Notes under the pieces: generated by a model | The model's database searches: none | Told to the model about the DNA's origin: nothing | The model's input: the letters and a program-made list of their open reading frames with translations, nothing else | Assembly: GCA_910576325.1 (NCBI GenBank) | Contig: CAJTIM010000005.1 | Coordinates: 124,001-188,000 of the forward strand | DNA from: Clostridia bacterium | Lineage (GTDB): Bacteria; Bacillota; Clostridia; Lachnospirales; Lachnospiraceae | Direction: 5' to 3' | Length of the DNA: 64,000 nucleotides | Made by a program: the position numbers and the translations under genes | Part shown: positions 1 to 8,665 of the stretch, piece by piece | How positions within the stretch are numbered: the first letter of the stretch is position 1 | Layout: every line of letters begins with the position of its first letter

Positions 1-1440
1 CTGTACCTGTCGGGCCCGTATGGACAATACACAGGAGAATACGGTGATTATATTGAGTGGAGGGAGAAGTCCATAAGCAGGACAGGGAAAAATATTATTA
101 TCTTTTTACTGGCTGCCGTTATGGCGGTTGTTTCCGTCAATCCCATAGCGGAATACCGGAATCAGATAAAAGCGGCATCCGGTCAGGAATCTCAGGTGTC
201 TGTGGCAGAAGGTGCTGATAAAGAACAGTTTTTCTTAATTCCGGGGGGACAGCAGGAAACCATACCCGGCGTTCCCGCAGAAAATCTGAAAAAGGAGCCG
301 GGAGAAACACTGATTCTTCTTGATCCGGGACATGGAGGAGAGGATGAGGGCTGTTCAAGGGAGGGCGCGGAGGAAAAAGAAATCAACCTCCGTATTGCTT
401 ATCAGCTCCAAAAGAAGCTTTTGGAAATGGGCTATCGTGTGCATCTTACCCGGAACGGCGACCGGGAGCTTACCCTGGAGGAGCGGGCAAAGGAAGCCAA
501 TGAGACGGGAGCCGATCTCTGCATCAGCCTCCACCAGAATGCAAGCGAGGAGGCAGGCGCGGAAGGGATCGAGATTTGGTACAGCATTCAGAATCAGAAG
601 GAAGAGAGCGAGCGTCTTTCCCGAATTATCCAAAAATACGCTGTTCAAAGCACGGGAGCCGTTTCCCGGGAGCTGGTGGAAAGCGAGGAGCTCTATGTAA
701 TCCGTGAGTGCACCATGCCTTCCTGTCTTATTGAAACAGGCTTTCTGACTAACAATGCCGAGCGTAAAAAACTGGAAAGCCCCGAATACCAGGAGCAGCT
801 GGCAAAGGGCATAGCGGAAGGCATAAACGCCTATCTTCATCCCAAAACCATGTATTTAACCTTCGATGACGGGCCCTCCGAGGAAAATACGGCCAGAATC
901 CTGGATATTCTGAAGGCCAGAAACATCAAAGCAACCTTCTTTTTGGTAGGCGAAAATGTGGAAAAGCACCCTGAAATGGCAAGAAGAATCGTGCAGGAGG
1001 GTCATACCATCGGAATCCACTGTTACAGCCATGACTACAAAGCTCTGTACGCCAGCACGGACAGCTACCTGGCTGATTTTGAAAAAGCCCGGGAAGCCGT
1101 GAAAGCCGCAACCGGCGTAGAAGCAAAGCTGTTCCGTTTTCCCGGCGGCAGTATCAACGCCCACAACAAAAAAGTCTATCAGCAGATAGCCCGGGAAATG
1201 ACAGACCGCGGTTACATCTATTACGACTGGAATGCAAGCCTGGAAGACGCAGTATCCAACCCAAAACCTGAGACCCTCATCCAAAATGCCGTCACCAGCA
1301 CCCTGGACCGAAAAAAAGTAATCATGCTTGCCCATGACGTAATAAGCGAAACCAACCAATGCCTGGAAGAAATCCTGGATCAATTTCCGGAATACCAAAT
1401 GGAGCCTCTATCCGAAGAAATAGACCCCATCCAATTTTGA
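1..1440 (+). CDS. Bifunctional N-acetylmuramoyl-L-alanine amidase / polysaccharide deacetylase, 5' end cut by window edge
   Basis: Two cell-wall enzymes in one chain. The frame is open from base 1 and has no ATG, GTG or TTG before 121, so the true start lies left of the window and the ATG at 121 is internal. A hydrophobic segment at about 100-165, after basic residues, should be a signal anchor. An Amidase_3 domain follows (about 307-830), with zinc and catalytic residues visible in DPGHGGEDEG, EKEINL, SLHQNA and LIETGFL. A NodB-type deacetylase domain (about 850-1400) shows TFDDGPS, the His pair in GIHCYSHD, RFPGGS and a final LAHD. The amidase family cuts the stem peptide from MurNAc; the NodB family removes N-acetyl groups from glycans. 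Having both in one polypeptide suggests coupled peptidoglycan editing, perhaps in sporulation or defence against lysozyme; that role is inference. Confidence 0.9.
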   Translation: MYLSGPYGQYTGEYGDYIEWREKSISRTGKNIIIFLLAAVMAVVSVNPIAEYRNQIKAASGQESQVSVAEGADKEQFFLIPGGQQETIPGVPAENLKKEPGETLILLDPGHGGEDEGCSREGAEEKEINLRIAYQLQKKLLEMGYRVHLTRNGDRELTLEERAKEANETGADLCISLHQNASEEAGAEGIEIWYSIQNQKEESERLSRIIQKYAVQSTGAVSRELVESEELYVIRECTMPSCLIETGFLTNNAERKKLESPEYQEQLAKGIAEGINAYLHPKTMYLTFDDGPSEENTARILDILKARNIKATFFLVGENVEKHPEMARRIVQEGHTIGIHCYSHDYKALYASTDSYLADFEKAREAVKAATGVEAKLFRFPGGSINAHNKKVYQQIAREMTDRGYIYYDWNASLEDAVSNPKPETLIQNAVTSTLDRKKVIMLAHDVISETNQCLEEILDQFPEYQMEPLSEEIDPIQF

Positions 1441-1507
1441 AAAAGTCTTGTGGCATCTCCTTCTCCACCTCATTTTTTGTCTGGGCATTTTACATATTGA
1501 AGAAATC

Positions 1508-1541
1508 AGCCGGGCTGCGGTGATATCCGAGTCCGGCTTTT
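1508..1541 (+). terminator. Possible terminator after the amidase/deacetylase gene
   Basis: AGCCGG and CCGGCT form a six-pair stem with a 19-base loop, followed by TTTT. The stem is short, so the call is moderate. Confidence 0.4.
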
Positions 1542-1583
1542 CCGGTCGTCTCACCAAATCTCCAACAAAAATTCCCAACACCC

Positions 1584-1612
1584 TTGACGCTAATGCCCAT
1601 TTCCTCTATAAT
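1584..1612 (+). promoter_or_regulatory. Promoter of the yicC-gmk-rpoZ operon
   Basis: TTGACG at 1584-1589 and TATAAT at 1607-1612 are separated by 17 bases, a near-consensus vegetative promoter about 37 bases before the yicC start. Confidence 0.8.
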
Positions 1613-1649
1613 AAATTCCAAATGACCATCATACAGGAGAGAAACCACC

Positions 1650-2528
1650 ATGGTAAAAAGCATGACAGGCTTCGGCCGCTGCGAGGTATCCGAGGGCGAC
1701 CGGAAAATGACGGTAGAGATGAAATCCGTAAACCACAGGTATCTGGATGTAAATATCAAGATGCCCAAAAAGCTGAACTTCTTCGAATCGGCTGTCCGCA
1801 GCCTCCTGAAAACCTACCTCCGGCGGGGAAAGGTAGACCTCTTTATCACCTATGAGGATCTTTCCGAGACAAAGGGAGCATTGCGCTATAACAGAGAGCT
1901 TGCGGCGGAGTATCTGAGATATCTGAAGCAGATGTCGGAGGAATTTGGCCTGGAAAATGATGTGAGCACTTCCGTACTTTCCCGTTATCCGGAGGTTCTG
2001 GTAATGGAAGAGACAGGTGATGATGAAGAAGAGCTGTGGAAGCTTCTCGAACAGGCATTGAAGGGCGCCTGCGGACAGATGGTGGAAACCCGTGCCAAGG
2101 AAGGGGAAAATCTGAAGCGTGATCTCACGGCCAAGCTTGACGAGATGCTGGAGCATGTGGCCTTTATCGAGGAGCGCGCCCCTCAGATCGTAGCGGAGTA
2201 CCGCGGCAGGCTTAAGGACAGAGTACAGGAGCTTCTGCAGGATGCACAGATAGAGGAAAGCCGTCTGGCCACGGAGGTTACGATCTTTGCAGACAAGATC
2301 TGCGTGGACGAGGAACTGGTGCGCCTAAGAAGCCATATGGAGCATACAAGAGCCGTACTGGACGAGAAGGACAGCGTAGGCCGCAAGCTTGATTTCATTG
2401 CACAGGAAATGAACCGCGAGGCCAATACCATCCTCTCCAAAGCAAATGATTTGGAGGTTTCCAACCGGGCCATTGAGCTGAAGACGGGCATTGAGAAGGT
2501 ACGGGAGCAGATTCAGAACATCGAATAG
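1650..2528 (+). CDS. yicC: YicC/YloC family endoribonuclease
   Basis: A 292-residue protein, the usual size for YicC/YloC. It begins with the family signature MVKSMTGFGR followed by EMKSVNHRYLD and ends in the conserved stretch EMNREANTILSKAND with the tail VREQIQNIE. Members are characterised as endoribonucleases acting on small RNAs and mRNAs. The ATG at 1650 follows the ribosome site CAGGAGAG. It is the first gene of a three-gene unit with gmk and rpoZ, an order common in Firmicutes. The small remA (DUF370) gene that often sits between yicC and gmk is absent: only 10 bases separate them. Confidence 0.92.
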   Translation: MVKSMTGFGRCEVSEGDRKMTVEMKSVNHRYLDVNIKMPKKLNFFESAVRSLLKTYLRRGKVDLFITYEDLSETKGALRYNRELAAEYLRYLKQMSEEFGLENDVSTSVLSRYPEVLVMEETGDDEEELWKLLEQALKGACGQMVETRAKEGENLKRDLTAKLDEMLEHVAFIEERAPQIVAEYRGRLKDRVQELLQDAQIEESRLATEVTIFADKICVDEELVRLRSHMEHTRAVLDEKDSVGRKLDFIAQEMNREANTILSKANDLEVSNRAIELKTGIEKVREQIQNIE

Positions 2529-2538
2529 AGGGAGATAT

Positions 2539-3165
2539 ATGGAAAAAAAGGGAATCTTACTGGTGGTATCCGGTTTTTCCGGAGCCGGGAAAGGAACGCT
2601 GATGCGGGAGCTGCTTCGACAGCATGAGAATTACGCGCTCTCCATCTCCGCTACCACTCGGGCCCCCAGAGAGGGCGAAGAGGAAGGAAGAGAATACTTT
2701 TTCAAGACCCGGGAGGAATTTGAAGAAATGATAGCCCGGGAAGAGCTGATTGAGTATGCCTGCTATGTGGGCAACTACTACGGAACCCCCAGAGCCTACG
2801 TGGAGGAGCAATTGGAGCAGGGACGCGACGTGGTTCTGGAGATTGAGATCCAGGGAGCCAGAAAGGTGAAGGAGCGGTTCCCGGATACGGTTCTTTTGTT
2901 TGTATCGCCTCCCAGCGCGCAGGAGCTTCGCCGGCGTCTGACGGACAGGGGAACGGAAAAGCCGGAGGTTATCGAGAGCCGTCTTGCCAGAGCAGCGGAG
3001 GAAGCGGAAGGAATTGAAGATTACGATTATTTTGTCATCAACGACGATCTGAATGTCTGCGTGGAGCATGTACACCGGATCATAGAGTGCGAGCGCAGCC
3101 GGACATGTCGGGGGGGAGAGCGGATTCGTGCTATTCGCGGGGAACTGAAAGCATTTTCAAAATAA
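2539..3165 (+). CDS. gmk: Guanylate kinase
   Basis: A 208-residue guanylate kinase (GMP + ATP to GDP + ADP). The P-loop GFSGAGKGTL lies near residues 12-21, followed by the GMP-binding stretch TTRAPREGE, the YYGTP motif and EIEIQGA. I chose the ATG at 2539, after GAGGGAGATAT, because the mature family start (MEKKGILLVVSGFSGAGKG) begins there; the frame extends upstream into yicC without a ribosome site. The C-terminus from about residue 190 (CRGGERIRAIRGELKAFSK) is longer and more basic than in many homologues. Confidence 0.96.
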   Translation: MEKKGILLVVSGFSGAGKGTLMRELLRQHENYALSISATTRAPREGEEEGREYFFKTREEFEEMIAREELIEYACYVGNYYGTPRAYVEEQLEQGRDVVLEIEIQGARKVKERFPDTVLLFVSPPSAQELRRRLTDRGTEKPEVIESRLARAAEEAEGIEDYDYFVINDDLNVCVEHVHRIIECERSRTCRGGERIRAIRGELKAFSK

Positions 3166-3209
3166 TGTTACAGGAATATTCAAAATCATAGAAAGGTTAG
3201 GGTGATTGT

Positions 3210-3554
3210 ATGTTACATCCGTCATACACAGATTTAATGAAAGTAGTAAACAGCGGCGTGGAGGAAGGAGAAACTCCGGTGGTGAACAGCCGTTATTCCA
3301 TTGTGCTGGCCACCTCCAAGCGTGCCCGTCAGATTATCGCGGGAGAACAGCCTCTGGTGCCCGGCGATGGGAAGAAGCCGCTTTCCATGGCCATTCAGGA
3401 GCTGCAGAGCGGACAAGTAAAGATTGTTTCCGAGGAGGATGAGAATCCGGAGATAACGGACATGGAACCGGAAGCGACGGCGGAGGAGGCTGAAGTGTTC
3501 CCGGATGCGGATGATTCGGAGAAAGAAATTGCGGAGGAAGAGGACGCGGAGTAG
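3210..3554 (+). CDS. rpoZ: DNA-directed RNA polymerase omega subunit
   Basis: A 114-residue omega subunit, which helps fold and assemble the beta' subunit. The N-terminal core contains MLHPSYTDLM, NSRYSIVLATSKRARQI and KPLSMAIQEL. The last 40 residues form an acidic tail rich in Glu and Asp, common among clostridial omega subunits. It is the third gene of the operon, 44 bases after gmk, and has its own ribosome site (GTTAGGGTGATTGT). A convergent terminator follows. Confidence 0.94.
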   Translation: MLHPSYTDLMKVVNSGVEEGETPVVNSRYSIVLATSKRARQIIAGEQPLVPGDGKKPLSMAIQELQSGQVKIVSEEDENPEITDMEPEATAEEAEVFPDADDSEKEIAEEEDAE

Positions 3555-3645
3555 GATACGTATTCGGAATCCGGGATAGAGATTGCCTGCGGCGCAAAGG
3601 GAAGGCAGCGCTGCAGGCAGTAAAAACAGATGCGGAAAAACAGGA

Positions 3646-3679
3646 ACTGTCCGGCGGAATGAAAAAGCCGGACAGTTTT
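3646..3679. terminator. Bidirectional terminator between rpoZ and exonuclease III
   Basis: ACTGTCCGGC (3646-3655) pairs perfectly with GCCGGACAGT (3667-3676), followed by TTTT. The genes converge here, so the hairpin can serve both strands. Confidence 0.85.
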
Positions 3680-3693
3680 GCTTTGTATGCGGA

Positions 3694-4446
3694 TTATTTC
3701 AGCAAAAGCTCCACCGGACAGTGATCAGAGCCGAAAATATCCGTGTGAATCTTCGCATCCTCCAGCTGCGGCAAAAGCCGCTCGGATACAATAAAGTAGT
3801 CGATTCGCCATCCGGCATTTTTTTCACGGGCGCGGAACCGGTAGGACCACCAGGAGTAGACGCCCTCCGTATCCGGATAAAAATGCCGGAAGGTGTCCAC
3901 AAAGCCGGATTCCAGCAAATGGGTCATTTTTGCCCGCTCTTCGTCGGTGAAGCCGGCATTTTTCCGGTTGGTTTTTGGATTTTTTAGATCGATTTCCCTG
4001 TGGGCCACATTCAGATCTCCGCAGTAGATGACAGGCTTCTTTTCGTCCAAACCTTTTATATAATGGAGAAAATCATCCTCCCATCTCATTCGGTAGTCAA
4101 GCCTTGCAAGGCCGTCCTGGGAATTGGGGGTGTAGACGGTCACCAGATAGAAGCCGGCAAATTCCAGGGTGATGACCCGGCCCTCATGGTCATGCTCTTC
4201 CACACCGATTCCGCAGGCGGCGGACAACGGCTCTGTTTTGGTAAATATAGCTGTTCCGCTGTACCCCTTTTTCTCCGCATAATTCCAATATTGATGATAG
4301 CCGGGGAGATCAAGATCAATTTGTCCCTCCTGCAGCTTGGTTTCCTGCAGACAGAAGATGTCCGCGTCCAGCTTCTTAAAATCCTCCATAAAATTTTTGT
4401 TCACACAGGCCCGCAGGCCGTTCACATTCCAGGATATCAATTTCAT
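3694..4446 (-). CDS. exoA: Exodeoxyribonuclease III (AP endonuclease)
   Basis: A 250-residue ExoIII/APE1-family nuclease that cuts at abasic sites in base-excision repair. Visible catalytic and metal motifs in order: [23 protein letters not shown] (catalytic Glu), YCGDLNVAH (Asp and Asn) and the terminal GSDHCPVEL (Asp-His). WRIDYFIVS is also typical. The ATG at 4446 is preceded on the minus strand by AGGAG; the frame opens further upstream, but only this start gives the canonical N-terminus. It stands alone, convergent with rpoZ. Confidence 0.95.
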   Translation of the reverse strand: MKLISWNVNGLRACVNKNFMEDFKKLDADIFCLQETKLQEGQIDLDLPGYHQYWNYAEKKGYSGTAIFTKTEPLSAACGIGVEEHDHEGRVITLEFAGFYLVTVYTPNSQDGLARLDYRMRWEDDFLHYIKGLDEKKPVIYCGDLNVAHREIDLKNPKTNRKNAGFTDEERAKMTHLLESGFVDTFRHFYPDTEGVYSWWSYRFRAREKNAGWRIDYFIVSERLLPQLEDAKIHTDIFGSDHCPVELLLK

Positions 4447-4510
4447 ATTCGTTCTCCTATTCCGGTTCCGTAATATACATTCCAATACGCTGCACTTTTC
4501 ACAAAAAGAA

Positions 4511-4539
4511 TTGCTTTTTGCTTTTATTTTACATATAAT
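4511..4539 (+). promoter_or_regulatory. Probable promoter of the PfkB-family kinase gene
   Basis: TTGCTT at 4511-4516 and TATAAT at 4534-4539 are 17 bases apart, about 94 bases upstream of the kinase start. Confidence 0.6.
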
Positions 4540-4632
4540 AATAGTTGCAATTGATCTGATTATAGAGACTTTTGGCCAGAAAGTAAAGGGCTGCTGTTGC
4601 GAAACAGACGGCAGCGAAAAAAAGGGGAAAGG

Positions 4633-5604
4633 ATGAGGGAAATGGAAAAGGTATACGACGTTACGGCAATTGGAGAACTTTTGATTGATTTTACGGAAAA
4701 TGGAGTAAGCGCACAGGGAAATCCCCTGCTTGAAGCAAATCCCGGCGGCGCTCCCTGCAATGTGCTTGCCATGCTGAACAATCTTGGCAAGAAAACAAGT
4801 TTTATCGGAAAAGTGGGGGATGATCAGTTTGGAAGAACCTTAAAAGAGACTTTAGTGGAGCTTGGTATCGGAACTGACAATCTTCTTTTGGATAAAGTGG
4901 TGCATACCACACTGGCCTTCGTACATACGGCGGCGGACGGCGACAGGGATTTTTCCTTTTACCGGAAGCCGGGAGCGGATATGATGCTGAAGGAGGATGA
5001 GGTTCAGGAGGATATGATTGCGCAGAGCCGTATATTACATTTCGGAACTCTGTCTCTTACGGACGAGCCGGTGCGCAGCGCCACAAAGAAGGCTCTGGAA
5101 TATGCCGCAAAGCACGGAGTGATGGTGACCTTTGACCCGAATCTGCGGCCGCCTCTGTGGAACAATCTGCAGGAGGCCAAGGAACAGATCTGGTTCGGCC
5201 TGTCCAAATGCTCTGCCGTGAAGATGTCCGAGGAGGAGCTGGAATTTATTACCGGAGAGAGAAGCCTTGACCGCGGCGTGGAGGCGGTGCGGAATCGCTT
5301 TGATATTCCGCTCATCTGCATCACGATGGGAAAGAAGGGCAGCCGGGCTTATTACGGGGATCATATATGCGTTGAGAAGGCAGGCTTTGTGCAGGAGCAT
5401 ACCATCGAGACCACAGGAGCAGGAGATACCTTCTGTGCAAGTATGCTGAACTTTATTCTGGATCACGGCCTGGAAGATCTGACCGAGCAGGATCTTAAGG
5501 AAATGCTGACCTTTGCCAATGCTGCGGCATCCATTATCACCACGCGCAAGGGCGCTCTTCGGGTGATGCCTACAATAGAGGAAGTGAAGGCTCTGATTAG
5601 CTGA
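4633..5604 (+). CDS. PfkB-family carbohydrate kinase, probable fructokinase
   Basis: A 323-residue ribokinase-fold sugar kinase. The N-terminal motif [10 protein letters not shown], the glycine-rich [17 protein letters not shown] and the C-terminal signature [13 protein letters not shown] (anion hole and catalytic Asp) are all present. Overall length and the GAPCNV motif fit fructokinases of the ScrK type, which phosphorylate fructose with ATP; the sugar is an inference from family resemblance. Starts at 4633 (behind AAAGGGGAAAGG) and 4642 are both plausible. It lies 57 bases before argS with no sucrose gene nearby, so it is probably a general fructose salvage enzyme. Confidence 0.85.
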   Translation: MREMEKVYDVTAIGELLIDFTENGVSAQGNPLLEANPGGAPCNVLAMLNNLGKKTSFIGKVGDDQFGRTLKETLVELGIGTDNLLLDKVVHTTLAFVHTAADGDRDFSFYRKPGADMMLKEDEVQEDMIAQSRILHFGTLSLTDEPVRSATKKALEYAAKHGVMVTFDPNLRPPLWNNLQEAKEQIWFGLSKCSAVKMSEEELEFITGERSLDRGVEAVRNRFDIPLICITMGKKGSRAYYGDHICVEKAGFVQEHTIETTGAGDTFCASMLNFILDHGLEDLTEQDLKEMLTFANAAASIITTRKGALRVMPTIEEVKALIS

Positions 5605-5661
5605 TACGAAGCTGTAGGAGAGTGAAAATACAGGATTGCGGTTTTAGGAGGCAAAAATATT

Positions 5662-7434
5662 ATGAAAAAATTGTTGGAACAGATCACGGAGGAAGTGCAA
5701 AAGGCATTTGCCGCTTCCGGTTATGAGGAGGAATACGGGAAAGTAACCCTCTCCAACCGGCCGGATCTCTGCGAATATCAGTGCAACGGAAGCATGGCTG
5801 CGGCCAAAAAGTATCACTGTGCGCCCATTCAGATTGCCGGTAAGGTGGTGGAGGAGCTTCAGAAAAGTGATATTTTCGAAGAAGCCCTGGCAGTAAATCC
5901 CGGCTTTATCAATCTGAAGGTAAGCGCTCCCTTTGTGCAGGCATATCTTCAGCAAATGCTGGAGGATGAACGCCTGGGGTGTGATAAGGCCGCAAATCCG
6001 AAGACGATTATCATTGACTACGGCGGACCCAATGTGGCCAAGCCTCTTCATGTGGGGCATCTGCGCTCTGCGATTATCGGGGAGAGCGTAAAGCGTCTGG
6101 GGCGTTTTGCAGGTCATAAGATGATCGGCGATATCCACCTGGGGGACTGGGGATTGCAGATGGGGCTGATTATCACGGAATTGAAGCACAGAAAGCCGGA
6201 GCTTCCCTATTTTGACGAGGACTTTTCGGGAGAGTATCCCAAGGAGGCGCCGTTTACCATCTCGGAGCTTGAGGAGATTTATCCTACGGCCAGCGCCCGC
6301 TCCAAGGAGGATGAGGCTTACAGGAATGAGGCGATGGAGGCGACTTATCTGGTGCAGCACGGTCATCGGGGATACCAGGCCGTATTGCAGCATATTTTAA
6401 ATGTGTCCGTGGCGGATTTGAAGAAGAATTATGCCAATCTGCAGGTGGAATTTGACCTGTGGAAAGGGGAATCGGATGCACAGCCTTATATTCCTGATCT
6501 GGTACGGATGCTGAAAGAGAAGGGCTTCGCCTATGAGAGCGAGGGGGCGCTTGTGGTGGATGTGAAGGAGGAGACGGATACCAAGGAGGTCCCGCCCTGT
6601 ATGATTCTCAAGTCGGACGGGGCTTCTCTTTATACGACTACGGATTTGGCGACGATTGTGGAGCGGATGAAGCTTTACCGGCCGGATGAGATTGTTTATG
6701 TGGTGGATAAGCGGCAGGAAATGCATTTTGTTCAGGTGTTCCGCTGTGCCAGGAAAACAGGGCTTGTGGAGGATGGGACGGAGCTTAAGTTTTTGGGCTT
6801 CGGGACTATGAACGGGAAGGACGGAAAGCCATTTAAGACACGTGAGGGCGGCGTTATGCGTCTGGAACATCTGCTTTCGGATATTAATGAGGAGATGTAC
6901 CGCAAGATTGTGGACAATTCGGAGGCAGAGATTCCGGAAGATGAGGCTCGCAGGACGGCGGAGATCGTGGGGCTTTCGGCTGTGAAGTATGGGGATTTGT
7001 CCAACCAGGCTTCGAAGGATTATGTGTTTGATGTGGAGCGGTTTACTTCCTTTGAGGGGAATACGGGGCCTTATATTCTTTACACGATTGTGAGGATTAA
7101 GTCTATTTTGAATAAGTATCGGGAGATGGGGCTTGCTCCGGAAACGGGAGCTGTCGGGGCGCCGGGAAATGAGACGCAGAAGAGCTTGATGCTTCGGCTG
7201 GCGCGGTTTAACGGGGCGGTGGAGAATGCGTTTGAGGAGCTGGCGCCGCATAAGATTTGTGCTTATATTTATGAGCTGGCAAATGCGTTTAATAAGTTTT
7301 ATCATGAGACGAAGATTCTGAAGGAAGAGGATGTGAAGATACGGGAAGGGTTGATTGCGGTTTCCCTTTTGACGGAACGGGTGCTGGAGACCTGTATTGG
7401 GATTTTGGGGTTTGAGGCGCCGGAGAGGATGTAG
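5662..7434 (+). CDS. argS: Arginyl-tRNA synthetase
   Basis: A 590-residue class I synthetase charging tRNA-Arg. The HIGH motif is HVGH at residues 130-133, within GGPNVAKPLHVGHLRSA. The KMSKS position is occupied by the degenerate KPFKTREGG, typical of many ArgRS. YGDLSNQASKDYVFD precedes the all-alpha anticodon-binding domain, and the chain ends in APERM, close to the usual PVRM terminus. The N-terminal Add-1 domain that contacts the tRNA elbow occupies about residues 1-105. The ATG follows TAGGAGGC. No T-box leader is visible in the 57 bases upstream. Confidence 0.97.
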   Translation: MKKLLEQITEEVQKAFAASGYEEEYGKVTLSNRPDLCEYQCNGSMAAAKKYHCAPIQIAGKVVEELQKSDIFEEALAVNPGFINLKVSAPFVQAYLQQMLEDERLGCDKAANPKTIIIDYGGPNVAKPLHVGHLRSAIIGESVKRLGRFAGHKMIGDIHLGDWGLQMGLIITELKHRKPELPYFDEDFSGEYPKEAPFTISELEEIYPTASARSKEDEAYRNEAMEATYLVQHGHRGYQAVLQHILNVSVADLKKNYANLQVEFDLWKGESDAQPYIPDLVRMLKEKGFAYESEGALVVDVKEETDTKEVPPCMILKSDGASLYTTTDLATIVERMKLYRPDEIVYVVDKRQEMHFVQVFRCARKTGLVEDGTELKFLGFGTMNGKDGKPFKTREGGVMRLEHLLSDINEEMYRKIVDNSEAEIPEDEARRTAEIVGLSAVKYGDLSNQASKDYVFDVERFTSFEGNTGPYILYTIVRIKSILNKYREMGLAPETGAVGAPGNETQKSLMLRLARFNGAVENAFEELAPHKICAYIYELANAFNKFYHETKILKEEDVKIREGLIAVSLLTERVLETCIGILGFEAPERM

Positions 7435-7448
7435 GTGGGGACGGACGT

Positions 7449-7650
7449 CTCCGCCGTAAAAGGCCGGGAGGCTTTTCCATATCCGTGTTCGGACGATTCG
7501 CGTACAGTCTGTCTGCTCCGGACGAACATTGCCTTGGAGGGGTTGGAAACCTTTGGATTTTGAGGCAAGGTTCGTCCGTATCAGACAGACTGTACGCGAA
7601 TAGCCGGACACTAGGATATTGGAAAAGCCTCCCGGCCTTTTGCGGCGCAG
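7449..7650. repeat. 200-base imperfect palindrome (long hairpin element)
   Basis: A left arm (about 7449-7535) and right arm (about 7562-7650) are inverted copies: the right arm reversed repeats AAAAGGCCGGGAGGCTTTTCC, ATTCGCGTACAGTCTGTCTG and CGGACGAAC with a few mismatches and small indels. The roughly 26-base loop holds no recognisable motif. A T-run (TTTTTTT, 7655-7661) follows the right arm, so the transcript side could act as terminator for argS. The arms are far longer than a normal terminator; a non-autonomous mobile palindrome is the alternative. No credible gene lies inside. Confidence 0.75.
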
Positions 7651-7696
7651 CCTGGTTTTTTTGGTGAGGTGAAAAATTTTCAAACAGGCTCTGGTT

Positions 7697-8365
7697 TTAG
7701 GCAACGGCCATTTGTTTTACTCTTAGGAAGGCTTTGTTGACGGCGGGGATGGATAGGATGATTAAGGTCATAAAGGCTTCGCAGCCTAGGTAGCTGCCGT
7801 TGTAGGCGAGGGAGTAGACGGGGGCGCTCATTCCGGTGCCTTCGGCGTAGGAGGCGAAGAAGATGAGGCCGGACAGGAAGGCGAAGAGGTAGCGGCCCAG
7901 GACGCCGGCTATGTAGCCTTTGATGAGACCGTTTTTCTTGTTGCAGAATAATCCCGATAAACCAAGGGCGCCGAAGGCCAGGAGATAGTCGGTGATCATC
8001 TGGGGGAGGCTGATAATGTAGGGATCGGAAATGAGCTGCAGCAGGCCGTAGGCAAAGCCGGTGATCAGGCCGGTGCGAAGGCCGTACCAGTAGCCGATGC
8101 AGCAGATGAACAGCATGGAGAACAGGGTTACGGAGCCGCCCATAGGAGCTTCGAAAAGCTTCAGGAAGGATGTGATCATTCCAAGGGCTATGGCTGCGGC
8201 GGCAAATACGAGGGGCTTTGTTTCTATCCGTTTGTTTTCACCGGTGAGATAGCAGGCCAGGATTAACAGGATGAGAATGGCGGCTATTAAGGCTCCGTAG
8301 CCTAAGCCGGTCAGGGAGTAAGAGGTTCCCCACTCGTCTGTGATCTTGTTTACAAATAGTGACAT
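7697..8365 (-). CDS. thiT: Energy-coupled thiamine transporter ThiT
   Basis: A 222-residue integral membrane S-component of an ECF transporter that binds thiamine and uses a shared ECF energising module encoded elsewhere. It is highly hydrophobic with about six membrane segments and carries the ThiT-type features YWYGLRTGLITGFAYGLLQL and DPYIISLPQMITDYLLAFG, with aromatic residues of the thiamine site. The ATG at 8365 is preceded by AAGGAGG. The upstream TPP riboswitch strongly supports thiamine as substrate. No ECF ATPase or T-component lies nearby, as usual for group II ECF systems. Confidence 0.93.
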   Translation of the reverse strand: MSLFVNKITDEWGTSYSLTGLGYGALIAAILILLILACYLTGENKRIETKPLVFAAAAIALGMITSFLKLFEAPMGGSVTLFSMLFICCIGYWYGLRTGLITGFAYGLLQLISDPYIISLPQMITDYLLAFGALGLSGLFCNKKNGLIKGYIAGVLGRYLFAFLSGLIFFASYAEGTGMSAPVYSLAYNGSYLGCEAFMTLIILSIPAVNKAFLRVKQMAVA

Positions 8366-8416
8366 AAAAAAATCCTCCTTGATTGTGTGATTTTCACAGG
8401 AGGGGATACGAAAAGC

Positions 8417-8497
8417 AGCTTCCTTACGCCGGTATTAACCGGTTCAAGTAATGAGGGTCAGCGTGTGTACGCTTTCTCAGCCTTAGGCTCCCCTAGC
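8417..8497 (-). promoter_or_regulatory. TPP riboswitch (THI element) controlling thiT
   Basis: On the minus strand the leader reads CTAGGGGAGCC, GGCTGAGAAAG, ACGCTGACCCTC, TTGAACCGGTTAATACCGG and CGTAAGGAAGC, which matches the conserved TPP aptamer (GGGG, CTGAGA, ACCC, TGAAC, TAAT and CGTAGGGA boxes) with minor changes. Downstream, CCTCCT near 8395-8402 can pair with the thiT ribosome site AAGGAGG, so control is probably by hiding the start region when TPP is bound. The pairing scheme is inference. Confidence 0.93.
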
Positions 8498-8523
8498 ATA
8501 ATATTTGCTATGTGATTACTTTG

Positions 8524-8552
8524 AATATACCCTTGATGGGCGGAGATGTCAA
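8524..8552 (-). promoter_or_regulatory. Promoter of thiT
   Basis: Read on the minus strand, TTGACA (8552-8547) and TATATT (8529-8524) are 17 bases apart, placed just before the TPP aptamer. Confidence 0.8.
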
Positions 8553-8665
8553 GAAAAAAGTTTTGGGAAAGCTTTTTTCAGTGGACCAGGTGTGCTATAC
8601 TGTTAGTGTTTCAGTTATGGGATCATGTGTAAACAGCAGTTTGCTGCGGGGTTTTTGAATTTTAT

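Noticed and set aside
5605-5661. T-box riboswitch upstream of argS.
   Set aside because: The spacer is only 57 bases and has no T-box sequence or terminator/antiterminator pair.
6397-7704. A 435-codon open frame antisense to argS.
   Set aside because: It mirrors the argS codon pattern, has no ribosome site and no recognisable domain.
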